Below, piece after piece: positions 1 to 8,295 of a stretch of 23,869 nucleotides of DNA. The stretch is from an uncultured Oscillospiraceae bacterium. GTDB lineage: Bacteria > Bacillota > Clostridia > Oscillospirales > Acutalibacteraceae. The translations under genes were made by a program, and so were the position numbers. The stretch's first letter is position 1. Each line of letters begins with the position of its first letter. The DNA lies in contig CAJUSM010000004.1 in the NCBI GenBank assembly GCA_910588935.1, positions 46,499-70,367 on the forward strand, read 5' to 3'. Under the pieces are notes generated by a model. That model searched no databases. It had not been told where the DNA came from and was given only the letters and a program-made list of their open reading frames with translations.

Positions 1-171
1 ATCGTCCCAGCGCACATAGTGAAAGGGCAGGCAGTATTCGTTCTTGGAGTCGTCTACCGGCAGGGAGAAGTACAGATACCAGATACTGTTGATTTTTCGT
101 TCCTCCCGCAGGTTGTGAGCGTTCTCGGCAATAGCCACGCGCTTTCTGGCCCGGTCAAATATTTCCAACAT
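1..171 (-). CDS. Tail endopeptidase/tail-associated lysin (Tal), N-terminal fragment
   Basis: Only the first 57 codons are inside the window; the frame is open to the edge. The protein begins MLEIFDRARKRVAIAENAHN and continues with an INSIWYLYFSLP segment and a PFHYVRW segment. This is the usual opening of the prophage tail endopeptidase family (Prophage_tail type), a baseplate-hub protein at the tail tip that can carry cell-wall-cutting domains further on. The ATG shares one base with the TGA of the upstream gene, so the two are probably translationally coupled. Its place directly after the Dit-like genes is where Tal is expected. The C-terminal enzyme domain, if any, cannot be seen. Confidence 0.75.
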   Translation of the reverse strand, partial: MLEIFDRARKRVAIAENAHNLREERKINSIWYLYFSLPVDDSKNEYCLPFHYVRWDD

Positions 172-869
172 CACAAATACCTCTCGGTGTAGATCATGGT
201 GCCTTGCAGAATACCGCCCGTGGCACTCTCTATGTCCAGATATAGCAGTTCCCGGGAAAGGTTCACCCAGTCCCCGGCCTGGGCATACAGAATATTTTCC
301 CCATCCAGGGTGACCCGGAAGGTGTCGCTGTCTATGCGCAGTTCGGCCCCGGGCGGGAGCGTGACCGCAAAGGAAGCAATCTCCGTGGCCTGTTTTATGG
401 CCCCTGCAATGGCCGTTAAGACCTCATAAGGGAAAATCCGGGTCTGGATATCCTTCACACCGTTCACGGCGCTGGTAAGGCTGTCAGCAGCCTCAAAGGC
501 CCAGGGTATGATTTTACTGCCCCATACCAGAGAGCCCAGCTCACCGGCCAATCCCAGCCGGATGCAGCTGTTCTGCGAGGCGATAACACGAGAGAACAGG
601 CCCCCGGACAATTCTGCGCTCATTAGGATATTTGCCCGCATTTTGCAGTCCGTGTTGAAAGCCTCTACCGCTAAAAAGCCCGACCTCACCGCGATAGCGC
701 CCCGCATACTGCCCCGGAACACATCATTGAAAAAGGCCGTGGTTTCCACCGGGATGGCCGCGCCAGCCACGGCGTTCAAGCCCTCTCCAAAAGTCTGCTC
801 TATTTTGTAAACGCTGCCCCCGTCCCCCAGGGAGAACCGGGACAGGCTGAAACGCCCATAGCTGAACAT
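171..869 (-). CDS. Second Dit-like tail tip protein
   Basis: 232 residues. The C-terminal part (about residues 170-232) reads as a siphovirus tail-component C-terminal domain: LPPGAELRIDSDTFRVTLDG, then a GDWVNL segment and a final TMIYTERYL. That fold occurs at the end of distal-tail-type proteins. The N-terminal 165 residues are rich in Ala, Ser and Val and I do not recognise them. It starts right at the stop of the Gp80-like gene (shared base at 869) and ends overlapping the Tal start. A structural role at the baseplate is inferred from domain and position; the exact role is unknown. Phages with this order often carry such a protein besides the true Dit. Confidence 0.6.
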   Translation of the reverse strand: MFSYGRFSLSRFSLGDGGSVYKIEQTFGEGLNAVAGAAIPVETTAFFNDVFRGSMRGAIAVRSGFLAVEAFNTDCKMRANILMSAELSGGLFSRVIASQNSCIRLGLAGELGSLVWGSKIIPWAFEAADSLTSAVNGVKDIQTRIFPYEVLTAIAGAIKQATEIASFAVTLPPGAELRIDSDTFRVTLDGENILYAQAGDWVNLSRELLYLDIESATGGILQGTMIYTERYL

Positions 870-1648
870 CAGTTGATCCCCACCTTAACGGCCCCCTCCT
901 CCATCGTGGGCATATAGCCCTTTTTGATGGTGATCTCCTCGGGGAGCTGTTGCAGATATATCGGTTCGCCCCCGGAGGCCGCGTTATAGATGGCCGATGT
1001 GTTCCACACGCCCCAGGCGGTAGAGGGTCGATTAAAGGAGGCGGGGAGGGAGTTCTGACACATGAGCTGGCCGCTGACCTGTTCTGTGGGTGCGCCAAAG
1101 GTCAGCTTGACCCGCTGGTAGTTGTCCCCGGCCAGTTCCGAGCCCGCCGCCTCCGGGGAGCCGTTCCAGAGGGAGAAATAGGGGGTAACCCCCGGAATAC
1201 TGGTGCCCCGGAAGAAGTTCAGCAGCCGGGTCTTGTAGGCTTTCGCCATGTTGCCGGTCAGGTAGAACTCCACGTCCCCCGCCAGGAACACTGGCGGCTC
1301 GTTGGCCCCAATGACAAGGCTCTCTGTCAGTTCTCCCCGGGCCAGCATATTGCCACCCACCAGGGAATCCATAATGCCGATATAGGTCACGGTCCCCGCC
1401 GGGTCGGCAGGGGCTGAAAAAGTGATATCGGATACGTTCTTGATACCGATACCGCCGTTCACGCTGGCGGGTTCGGAGAAGTCGATCTCCAGCCGGGCAT
1501 ACCCGGCGTAGCTGATCTCCGTCCCAGCCGTGCCGGATTCCCCCGGGTCATTGAGGAACAGAGCCAGATAACACTTGGCCGGGGCCGTAAAGGTAACGCC
1601 CCGCAGGACGTTCAAAAAGCCTGTTTCCAGGTAGTCGCAGGCATACAT
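869..1648 (-). CDS. Gp80-like tail fibre/tail tip protein with internal duplication
   Basis: 259 residues. The N-terminal half (about 5-130) shows the pattern of Gp80-like phage tail proteins: a helix with LNVLRG, then YLALFLNDPGESG, YARLEIDFSEP, ITFSAPADPAG and GNMLARGEL. The second half (about 138-258) repeats the plan in diverged form: LLNFFRG, YFSLWNGSPEAAG, YQRVKLTFGAP, ASFNRPSTAWG and EPIYLQQL. So the protein appears to be two tandem beta-rich domains. A strong AAGGAGG lies 9 bases before the ATG. It sits between Dit and the second Dit-like gene, which suggests a baseplate or fibre structural role; receptor binding is possible but not shown. Confidence 0.6.
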   Translation of the reverse strand: MYACDYLETGFLNVLRGVTFTAPAKCYLALFLNDPGESGTAGTEISYAGYARLEIDFSEPASVNGGIGIKNVSDITFSAPADPAGTVTYIGIMDSLVGGNMLARGELTESLVIGANEPPVFLAGDVEFYLTGNMAKAYKTRLLNFFRGTSIPGVTPYFSLWNGSPEAAGSELAGDNYQRVKLTFGAPTEQVSGQLMCQNSLPASFNRPSTAWGVWNTSAIYNAASGGEPIYLQQLPEEITIKKGYMPTMEEGAVKVGIN

Positions 1649-1651
1649 GGG

Positions 1652-2182
1652 TCATTCCCTCCTTTTGGTTGCTGTGATAGTAACATTCATCACGTCCGCC
1701 GCCGATGTGTTCTTCAGCACGATAACGCAGGGCGTTTCTGCCGTGCCTTTGTATGTGATGGTGTTGCGGCCGTTAGTGATAGGCGTGGTAACGGTCTGAC
1801 CATAGGCAAAGGGCTCGGCGGTGAACGCCAGTTCAAATTCCCGGGCGGTCTCCATGTAGAAGTCCTGGACCTCCGAGGGGTCGTATAGCTCGGCCACATA
1901 GAACTTGTCGGGCTCGTTCCACAGCCGTAACCGCCCCTTTTTGGACAGTGCGTAGACGATCTCCCGGAACTCCCCCTTTGACATTTGCCGCATAAGAGTA
2001 CAGGTCAACCGGATAGTCCGTTCCTCCCAGTTTTTCGCTCCGAAGTCATAGGCCCCGGAGCGACCGGGGATAGTAATTTTCCTGCGACGTTTTGGCGGGA
2101 GCAGCACATCCGTGGCCACCACCATCATGCCCCAATCCTCCACGCTGTTGTACTGGTTAAAGCTAAAGCTGTCGCCGGTCAT
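1652..2182 (-). CDS. Distal tail protein (Dit)
   Basis: 176 residues, the usual size of short Dit proteins (Sipho_tail family). The opening FSFNQYNSVEDWGMMV and the segments KRRRKITIPGRSGAYDF and DPSEVQDFYMETAREFELAF are typical of Dit, which forms the hexameric hub joining tail tube to tip. The ATGA start overlaps the tape-measure stop, as is common in siphovirus tail operons. The position straight after the tape measure supports the call. The C-terminal beta domain (about 125-176, with TPCVIVLKN and NVTITATKR) is short, so no extra carbohydrate-binding module is present. Confidence 0.8.
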   Translation of the reverse strand: MTGDSFSFNQYNSVEDWGMMVVATDVLLPPKRRRKITIPGRSGAYDFGAKNWEERTIRLTCTLMRQMSKGEFREIVYALSKKGRLRLWNEPDKFYVAELYDPSEVQDFYMETAREFELAFTAEPFAYGQTVTTPITNGRNTITYKGTAETPCVIVLKNTSAADVMNVTITATKRRE

Positions 2183-5100
2183 GTAGGCACCAGCCCCCTT
2201 CTCCTGATTTCACGGGCAACCTTCGCGCCCATCTCCTGGCCTATCTCCCGGGCGTCCTCCGGGTCGCCGGAGCCGGTATAGTTGACGTTTACATTTACAA
2301 TAATGCCGTTGTCGTTGGTAATGGTCTCGTTATGGTCGCCGCTGCCAGTGGAGGCGTTCAGCTGGCTGCTCACGCCGCCTACTTCTGCCGCGACCGCTAT
2401 GTTGGCATCCTCCACCAAGTCTTGCAGCTGGTCTCTCAAATCCTTGTTGAGCTGAGGCATTGCCTCTTCTGCGCCCTTGCCGATACCGGGTGGGAGCCAG
2501 CGGCCAACCTCTTTCGCCATCACCTTAGAGGGTGAGGCGATACCGAAAAAGCTCTTGATAGCGTTTAAGGCGTTGGCCGCCACATTCCGCGCGGCCTGAA
2601 TGAGCATACCCGCCGCGTTGCCTATGCCGTTCGCTATGCCGGAAATGATATTCCGGCCCACACCCAGCCAGTCGGTATGGGTAATGGTGTCCCAAATTTT
2701 GGAAACAATGTCTTTTGCTAAGGTAGCAAGGCTGGAAAGGACATTCCGAATCCCGCTTATGAATTTCTTCAACAGGTCGGAGCCCAGCTGCAGCCAGTTG
2801 GTGCTTGTCACCTTGTCCCAAACTGTCTTGACAACGCTCTGGGCTGCGCTGAGCAGATTGGGAATCAGGTTGCGAATACCATTGATGATAAAGTCCAGCA
2901 CCTTGCGGCCCAGGCTCACCCAGTCGGTGGTGGCAATCTTGTCCCAGACGGTGGACACCAGCTGCACCGCCAAGCTGAGCAAAGAGCCCAGCAGGGAGGC
3001 GATACCGTTGATGATGAAGTTGAGCACGTCCGCGCCCACCTGGAACCAGTTAACCTCACCAATGGTGTCGATTAGGGTATTCACCAGCTGGAACGAAATG
3101 TCCATCAGGGAGCCCAATATGGCTGCGATACCGTCCACGATGAATTGAAGGATATCCGAGCCGATTTTTACCCAGTCGGTGTTCCAGATAGTTTCCACCA
3201 GGGTCGCTACCAACTGCACCGCCGCGTCTACCAGACTTGGCAGGCTGTCGAGAATCCCCTGCACCAGGGACATCACCATTTGAAGGGCAGTTTCCACCAG
3301 GGTGGGAAGATTATCCATAAGTCCCTGACAGAGACTCTGAATGATATTCAACGCCGCGTCCAGGAGGCCGGGGAGGTTGTCAACAATTCCTTGAATCAGG
3401 GTTTGCAGGATATTCAGCGCGGCCTCGGCCATCACAGGAAGGTTCTCCGTGATGGCGGAAACCAGGCTGTTGACGATTGCCAGCCCCACCTCCAAAAGCA
3501 CCGGCAGGGCCTCAGTAATGCCCTGTACCAGCCCAGTTATGATCTGCTGGGCCACCATCAGAAGGTTAGGCAGATAGGTGGTAATGCCGGTCGCTATGCT
3601 CTCGATGAGCTGGGGGACAAACTCGGCCAACAGGGCAAGGTTTTCTGTCAAGCCCTGGCTTAGAGAGGTTAGGATCGTGTAGCCCGCGTAGAGGATATCC
3701 GGCGCATGGGCCGTGATACCCGCCATAAGGGCCGCTATGATTTGCGGCACACTCTCCACCAGAACCGGCAGCGCTGCTGCGATTCCCTGGACCAATGCCC
3801 CGATGAGCTCTAAGCCGCTGGCAAGCAGATTGCCGACCCGAAGGTTAAGCCCCTGAGCAAACTGGGCGATAGCCTCAGCTGCGGCAGGAATCAACTTGGG
3901 GGCCTGCTGGGCAATACTGTCCGCCAGGGCCACGATGATGTCTAGGCCCGCCAGAATAATATCGCCGGTGATGGAGCCGATACCCGAAAGCAGGGACACC
4001 CCGATTTCAACCGCGCTGCTTGCCAGAGAATCCTTGTTTTGCAGCAGGCCGGAGATAAGGCTTTGCAGGACTTGCGTACCCATCTGAATAAACTGCGGGA
4101 GCGCCTGGGCGATACGCACCAGCACATCGGCCAGAATACCTCCAGCTGCCTCTACAAGGCCCGTCAGGCCGCCCTCATTGATGGCCGTGGCAAGTTTCCC
4201 CACCATCTCCGTGGCATACTGCGCGGTCTCCCGGAGGGGGGCGTTCATGTTCTCATAGATGGAAATGCCCAGCCCTTCCAGGCCGGACTTGAGAATAGTA
4301 ATGTCGCCCTCAAGGTTGTCTAGCTGGGTATCGGCCATAGCCTGCATGGCCCCGGCGCTGTTCTCGATGGACTCAGCCAGGTTGTCGAACTCCTCACCAC
4401 AGCCGGCCAAAAGGGCTTGAGCTGATTTGAGGTCTACCTTGTTAAAAATCTCGTTGAGCACTTGGGTCTTTTCGCCCTCGCTCATGCCCTCTAAGGAGGC
4501 CCCAAGGTCTTTGAACACCTGGTTCAGGGGGCGCATATTTCCCGCCGCGTCGTAGACCTCCAGGCCCAGGGCCTCCATAGCCCCCGCCGCCTTATCCGTG
4601 GGCGCGGACAGGGAAAGGATGACGTTCCTAAGGGCCGTGCCGCCCTCGGAGCCTTTAATGCCCCGGTTTGCCAGCACGCCCAGAGCGGCGTTTAATTCCG
4701 TGGTGCCGCCCGCCAGGCTTTTGGCTGTACCGCCCACGGTCAGAATGGCCTCGCCCAGCTGGCCCACGCTGGTGTTTGCCTTGCTGGCTGTCCGGGCCAT
4801 CTGGTCGCCAAACTTGGTGAGGTTTTCCTTGCTGGCCTCGATACCCAGGGCCGACATGGCGTCGGTAGCCAGGTCGGAGGCATAGGCCAAATCAAGCCCG
4901 CCAGCCGCCGCAAGGTTCAGCACGGCGGGGAGGGCGTCCGCCGCCGTTTCCGCGTCGTACCCGGCCAGGGCCAGGTAGTTCAAAGCCTCCGCCGCCTCTG
5001 TGGCGCTGAAGGCCGTGCTTGCACCTGCGTCCTTTGCCGCCTGTTTTAAGAGGTCAAACTCCGTGCTGCCCGCCGCCAGCTGTTCGGTGGTCATGCCCAT

Positions 5101-5346
5101 TGTGGCCGCTACCTGGGACATGGAACTTTCAAAGTCCATGCCCACCTTCGCGGAGGCTGTTCCAATCGCGCCCACAGCCGTAGTGACCGCGCCAATGGCC
5201 GTGCCCACCCCCGCCATAGCGGTCTTTGCTATGCTGCCCATGCCGGACAGGGCGCTTTTTGCAACGCCGCCTATCCCGGATAGTTCTTTCTTAAAACCGC
5301 TGGAATCGCCGTCAATGCCAATTACAACGGAGCCGTCGTTTGCCAT
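2179..5346 (-). CDS. Tail tape measure protein
   Basis: 1055 residues from the ATG at 5346, chosen because GAGGTGG lies just upstream and the product then begins MANDGSVVIGIDGDSSGFKK. The N-terminal 400 residues are the PhageMin_Tail/TP901-type core (SKVGMDFESSMSQVAATMG, ALNYLALAGYD, NRGIKGSEGGTALRN). Then come 14 tandem 22-residue units (about 417-724) and four full 42-residue units plus a partial fifth, each starting with [TV][DN]W (from about 723). A SPSKVMAKEVGRWLPPGIGKG segment follows near residue 940. The protein sets tail length and is ejected with DNA. At the usual 1.5 angstrom per residue it predicts a tail near 160 nm (inference). Confidence 0.95.
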   Translation of the reverse strand: MANDGSVVIGIDGDSSGFKKELSGIGGVAKSALSGMGSIAKTAMAGVGTAIGAVTTAVGAIGTASAKVGMDFESSMSQVAATMGMTTEQLAAGSTEFDLLKQAAKDAGASTAFSATEAAEALNYLALAGYDAETAADALPAVLNLAAAGGLDLAYASDLATDAMSALGIEASKENLTKFGDQMARTASKANTSVGQLGEAILTVGGTAKSLAGGTTELNAALGVLANRGIKGSEGGTALRNVILSLSAPTDKAAGAMEALGLEVYDAAGNMRPLNQVFKDLGASLEGMSEGEKTQVLNEIFNKVDLKSAQALLAGCGEEFDNLAESIENSAGAMQAMADTQLDNLEGDITILKSGLEGLGISIYENMNAPLRETAQYATEMVGKLATAINEGGLTGLVEAAGGILADVLVRIAQALPQFIQMGTQVLQSLISGLLQNKDSLASSAVEIGVSLLSGIGSITGDIILAGLDIIVALADSIAQQAPKLIPAAAEAIAQFAQGLNLRVGNLLASGLELIGALVQGIAAALPVLVESVPQIIAALMAGITAHAPDILYAGYTILTSLSQGLTENLALLAEFVPQLIESIATGITTYLPNLLMVAQQIITGLVQGITEALPVLLEVGLAIVNSLVSAITENLPVMAEAALNILQTLIQGIVDNLPGLLDAALNIIQSLCQGLMDNLPTLVETALQMVMSLVQGILDSLPSLVDAAVQLVATLVETIWNTDWVKIGSDILQFIVDGIAAILGSLMDISFQLVNTLIDTIGEVNWFQVGADVLNFIINGIASLLGSLLSLAVQLVSTVWDKIATTDWVSLGRKVLDFIINGIRNLIPNLLSAAQSVVKTVWDKVTSTNWLQLGSDLLKKFISGIRNVLSSLATLAKDIVSKIWDTITHTDWLGVGRNIISGIANGIGNAAGMLIQAARNVAANALNAIKSFFGIASPSKVMAKEVGRWLPPGIGKGAEEAMPQLNKDLRDQLQDLVEDANIAVAAEVGGVSSQLNASTGSGDHNETITNDNGIIVNVNVNYTGSGDPEDAREIGQEMGAKVAREIRRRGLVPT
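2677..3180 (-). repeat. 126-bp (42-residue) tandem repeats in the tape measure gene
   Basis: Four consecutive units of exactly 42 codons, each beginning [TV][DN]W followed by a (I/V/L)G motif, an FI..GI segment and a final TVWDKI-like segment, with a partial fifth below 2677. Units are diverged in DNA, so this is an old protein repeat rather than a recent DNA duplication. Confidence 0.85.
3175..4098 (-). repeat. 66-bp (22-residue) tandem repeats in the tape measure gene
   Basis: Fourteen consecutive units of exactly 22 codons with the pattern P.LL..A..I...L..GI...L. The period equals two 11-residue helical repeats, as expected for a long helical rod. It runs directly into the 42-residue repeat block. 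Confidence 0.85.
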
Positions 5347-5403
5347 ATGCCACCACCTCTTGCGTGGCGTCATCGGCAACTATGGCTCTACTTGACGCTG
5401 AAA

Positions 5404-5574
5404 TTACAAGTCGTCCTTCTTGGGCAACTTCACTTCAAACATTTTCTTGCAGTTACGCCCCTTGCAGCGCACGAAAATACCGGCGCTCACCGCTTTGGGG
5501 GCGGCAAACACCGGCATTTCGTACCCACAATAAGGGCATTTTATTTTCCTAAGTTCTTTTTCGTTTTTCTTCAT
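5404..5574 (-). CDS. Small zinc-ribbon protein, Com-like
   Basis: 56 residues from the ATG at 5574; an in-frame ATG at 5601 is also possible because neither start has a strong ribosome site. The core has CPYCGYEMPVF near the N-terminus and FVRCKGRNCKKMFEVKL near the end, giving a CxxC...CxxxxC zinc-ribbon layout similar to the Mu Com family and small rubredoxin-like phage proteins. The gene overlaps the end of the Gp15 gene and precedes the tape measure. Function is unknown; nucleic-acid binding or translation control is a guess from the fold. Confidence 0.6.
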   Translation of the reverse strand: MKKNEKELRKIKCPYCGYEMPVFAAPKAVSAGIFVRCKGRNCKKMFEVKLPKKDDL

Positions 5575-6166
5575 TGGCTTCTTGAAAACGCTGGGCCACA
5601 TAGTCCCGCATGGCTTGATTTCTTTCCAGAAGGCTCAACCGATGGTCTACCCGCCCCCGTTCAGGCAGGGCATACTTTTTCCGGCGGGCCTCGAACTGTT
5701 TTTTCTGCTTGCGGCTCATACCCTCCGTACTGCCCACCCGGTAGTAGACCCGGCGCTTGAAAGGCGTGTCCTCGGGCAGGCCCAGCATGAGCTCCCGAAA
5801 AGCCCACCAATGCAGGTCCTCCCCGGAGAGGTCTATCCCATAGGCTTGCCGGAAGGAGGTAAAGAGCGCGTCCGCGTCCACGTCAAAGTCATAGCTCCGG
5901 CGGGCGCTTTGCGGGCTCTTTTCCCCTTTGCCCTCCGGCTTAAGCCCTTTGCCGCAGCGGTAGAACCATATAGCCCGCTTGATGGCCTCGTCATAAGGCC
6001 GGGGCCAGTCTGCGCCGTAGTATAGCCGGAGGATATCCTCCGGGTCCAGCTTGTCGCTGAGAGTCAAAAGCTCAAACTGGATGCTGGCCCGGAAGTTCGT
6101 GTTGATAGGGCATTGCCGCCCGCCCACTTCTACCGTCCTGGGCAGGGATGTGGTTATCAGGCTCAT
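5549..6166 (-). CDS. Gp15-family tail assembly protein
   Basis: 205 residues. The N-terminal part, ending in QFELLTLSDKLDPEDILRLY, and the central WWAFRELMLGLPEDTPFKRR are characteristic of the bacteriophage Gp15 family (Listeria A118 Gp15), which occupies the second tail-chaperone position (gpT-like) before the tape measure. The ATGA start overlaps the stop of the gpG-like gene by 4 bases. The C-terminal 40 residues are very rich in Arg, Lys and Glu. It probably binds the tape measure during tail assembly, by analogy with lambda gpG/gpGT. I see no convincing frameshift signal that would fuse it to the upstream gene. Confidence 0.8.
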   Translation of the reverse strand: MSLITTSLPRTVEVGGRQCPINTNFRASIQFELLTLSDKLDPEDILRLYYGADWPRPYDEAIKRAIWFYRCGKGLKPEGKGEKSPQSARRSYDFDVDADALFTSFRQAYGIDLSGEDLHWWAFRELMLGLPEDTPFKRRVYYRVGSTEGMSRKQKKQFEARRKKYALPERGRVDHRLSLLERNQAMRDYVAQRFQEANEEKRKRT

Positions 6167-6582
6167 GCCTTATGAATGACCGTGAGTTTTGCCTTTGCCG
6201 CAGCGCGGTGCTGCGCCCGATTGGACGGAACCGCCTGGGGCCGCTGGCTCTGGAACCGCTCGACCAGCTTCTCCTTTGCCGCGTTGTACTCCCGGGAGAT
6301 ATACTGCACCACGTCCAGAGCGTCCCAAAAACCGAAGTCAGGTTTGAGGGCGGCAATCTGGTCCGCCGCGCCCTCGCCCAGCACGTCGTCGATGGCGTCC
6401 ATCACGCAGTCGCACAGCTCGCTGAGCGACTGAATGTCTGAGCCCTCCGACTTATCCTGCAAATACTTCGACGCCTTTTTCAGTTTGTCCTGCGTGCTGT
6501 CGTCCAGGGGCAAGCGGAATTTCAGCTCGCCGCAAAAGTCCAACTTAACTGCCTGACGCTCGGAAAATTGAAAGGTTGCCAT
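6163..6582 (-). CDS. Tail assembly chaperone, gpG-like
   Basis: 139 residues, starting MATFQFSERQAVKLDFCGEL behind an AGGAGG site about 8 bases upstream. Predicted mainly helical after residue 30, with an acidic centre (CDCVMDAIDDVLGEGAADQI) and a basic C-terminus (RAQHRAAAKAKLTVIHKA). Its position between the tail tube gene and the Gp15 gene, and its size, match tail assembly chaperones that coat the tape measure before tube polymerisation. Sequence similarity within this class is low, so the call rests strongly on gene order. Confidence 0.7.
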   Translation of the reverse strand: MATFQFSERQAVKLDFCGELKFRLPLDDSTQDKLKKASKYLQDKSEGSDIQSLSELCDCVMDAIDDVLGEGAADQIAALKPDFGFWDALDVVQYISREYNAAKEKLVERFQSQRPQAVPSNRAQHRAAAKAKLTVIHKA

Positions 6583-6600
6583 AGATCATTCCTCCTGATT

Positions 6601-7128
6601 TTATTGCTCGCCCGGTGTTACCGGCGTGGTGGGCGCGGTATAGGTGTACTCTGTGGGTGCGGCGTTGGCCTTTTTGACCTCAATATCCACCGCAGCACTT
6701 TCGCCCGCGTTGCCGCTGCCATCAGAGTTGACAATGATAGAGGCCGTACCCTTTTCGCCCTTGCCGTTGAGGGCGCAGAAGTAAACGTAGGGCCGGATCA
6801 CTTTGGAACCAGTACCGTACATGATGTTGTGGGACAGGGCAAAGTCCTGGAACTCGTCCCCCACATAGCGGTCGCCGGACACCTTAAAGGCCCGCTGGTT
6901 GCCGGTCTTCATGGTGCTCTGGCCCGCCCGGATATAGGTCTTGTCCTGGGTGATGGGGTTGAGGTTGGCGTCAAGGCCGGTCACACCCATCTGGGCCACG
7001 GCGTAGTCGCCCACGTCGGCCTTGCCGCTCTCGGAGCAGTCAATGGCGAGTACCATATCGTCATTGGTGACGAACCCCTCAAAGTTCGCGTCCGGGGTCA
7101 GGCCCGCCATAAGCTCGGACAATTTCAT
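6601..7128 (-). CDS. Major tail tube protein
   Basis: 175 residues. The first 110 residues form a beta-rich tail-tube-like domain with VLAIDCSESGKADVGDYAVA, AGQSTMKTGNQRAFKVSGDR and DEFQDFALSHNIMYG. The C-terminal 50 residues (from about 118) include ALNGKGEKGTASIIVNSDGS and a Thr/Pro-rich end, TYTAPTTPVTPGEQ, probably a surface decoration. The ATGA start overlaps the upstream stop. Position between the tail terminator and the chaperones fits the tube protein of a long-tailed siphovirus. Confidence 0.8.
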   Translation of the reverse strand: MKLSELMAGLTPDANFEGFVTNDDMVLAIDCSESGKADVGDYAVAQMGVTGLDANLNPITQDKTYIRAGQSTMKTGNQRAFKVSGDRYVGDEFQDFALSHNIMYGTGSKVIRPYVYFCALNGKGEKGTASIIVNSDGSGNAGESAAVDIEVKKANAAPTEYTYTAPTTPVTPGEQ

Positions 7129-7559
7129 TTGAATCTCTCTCCTTTCTGGAAATAGGTTAATACAAGTTGTAACTGATACCGCGCGGTGCCATGCTCATCC
7201 ACGATAAAGGGATAGGCCGTAGAGCTGACCTCGATGGACTGTGCCCGGCGGATCTCGCCCAAGCCGGGGAAAGCCCGGCGCTTGCATTGGCCCTCCACCC
7301 AGGCCGAAAGGGCCTCGTAAAAGGCGTGGGTGTCGATATTATCCGCGATATTCGCCCCGCTGAACTCTCGGCTGGCTATGGCAAACATAAACTGCCTTTT
7401 GGAGCTGCCATCCATATACTTCTTGATAACTTCCTTACAGGGTACTGCATCCACCGAATAAGTCTTGGCTTCCTCCGGGAGGAAGTCCACATTCAGCCGA
7501 CTGTCTGCCAGCGCGGGACAGGTCTTGAGCCATTCTCGCAGGCCCTCAATAATCGTCAC
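7125..7559 (-). CDS. Tail terminator/minor capsid-type neck protein
   Basis: 144 residues, starting MTIIEGLREWLKTCPAL and including an FLPEEAKTYSVDAVPC segment, FMFAIASREFSGANIADNID and a closing RYQLQLVLTYFQKGE. This matches the small A118-type protein that follows the minor capsid protein and precedes the tail tube. Such proteins cap the tail tube and join it to the neck. Starts with a 4-base ATGA overlap with the gene above. The role is inferred from order and general resemblance. Confidence 0.65.
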   Translation of the reverse strand: MTIIEGLREWLKTCPALADSRLNVDFLPEEAKTYSVDAVPCKEVIKKYMDGSSKRQFMFAIASREFSGANIADNIDTHAFYEALSAWVEGQCKRRAFPGLGEIRRAQSIEVSSTAYPFIVDEHGTARYQLQLVLTYFQKGERFK

Positions 7560-7951
7560 TTGGGTTTCCCTCCTACATAAGCTGCCAGGTCTTGCTCTAA
7601 GTCCCCGGCGTGGTCGGCAAGCATACGTTTATCCCACTCCGGCCCGCGCATGGGCCCGCCGTGATAGGTAAGGCTGGCTCCAGTATAGTGCTTTGGGGCC
7701 CGCCCACCCATTGCAAGGCCGGTATGTTGGTAATGGGCATAGGGGCCGGGATAGGTGACAGCGCTGCCGTCCTCTGCAATCTGCGGAGAGTTTTTAAGCG
7801 TTCCCTGTGCCATAGGCACATATGGGTCGCAATGCCGCGCCACTTGGCTGGCGAGATACTTTCTGGCCCGCATATTCCCGGACAGGCCCCGCTTTTTGAG
7901 GATGTCCTCGGGGGTCACATCGGCCCGCAGAAAATTAAGCAGAATGTTCAT
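7556..7951 (-). CDS. Minor capsid protein (A118-type)
   Basis: 131 residues. The central segment DPYVPMAQGTLKNSPQIAED followed by YPGPYAHYQHTGLAMGG is the signature of the A118-type minor capsid/HK97 gp10-like neck proteins, which bind at the head-tail joint. A 4-base ATGA overlap joins it to the head-closure gene above and another to the tail terminator below, so the block 8678 to 7125 is probably translated as one coupled run. Confidence 0.75.
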   Translation of the reverse strand: MNILLNFLRADVTPEDILKKRGLSGNMRARKYLASQVARHCDPYVPMAQGTLKNSPQIAEDGSAVTYPGPYAHYQHTGLAMGGRAPKHYTGASLTYHGGPMRGPEWDKRMLADHAGDLEQDLAAYVGGKPK

Positions 7952-8295
7952 GTTCCCGATACCATTACATGGGGCAGACTGCCCCGGCGATTGTCTGAAA
8001 TGGCCGTGACCTGGAAATAGGTCAGGCCCGTCAGGTCGCCGGGGCGGGTGACTGCCTCAATTTGTCCCTTAACGATATAGTCCAGCTTGTGGGGCAGGCA
8101 GGCCGGCAGCGCAGCCTCGGGTATTCTCACCTTGACCACATTGACCGGCTTTGCCCCCTCCGCTGAAACCGCTGTCTCCATCTTCTCATACCAGCTGGCC
8201 CCGTTGATGGGATAGCAGGTATAAACATCGCTGTCCCCGGCGCACTCACGGTGTACCAGGGTCAGCTTTTCCGTGCAGCCCAGGAAGTTTTTCAT
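7948..8295 (-). CDS. Head closure/stopper-like protein
   Basis: 115 residues, predicted beta-rich: YTCYPINGASWYEKMETAVS, then VNVVKVRIPEAALPACLPHK, LDYIVKGQIEAVTRPGDL and FQVTAISDNRRGSLPHVMVS. The size, the IVKG.I segment and the place between connector and minor capsid genes fit the head-closure (stopper) proteins that seal the portal after packaging. The ATGA start overlaps the connector stop. Family assignment is from order more than from sequence. Confidence 0.6.
   Translation of the reverse strand: MKNFLGCTEKLTLVHRECAGDSDVYTCYPINGASWYEKMETAVSAEGAKPVNVVKVRIPEAALPACLPHKLDYIVKGQIEAVTRPGDLTGLTYFQVTAISDNRRGSLPHVMVSGT

Noticed and set aside
6163..6200. Possible -1 frameshift fusing the gpG-like and Gp15 genes.
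   Set aside because: No X_XXY_YYZ slippery heptamer is visible near the overlap; the ATGA overlap explains the arrangement.
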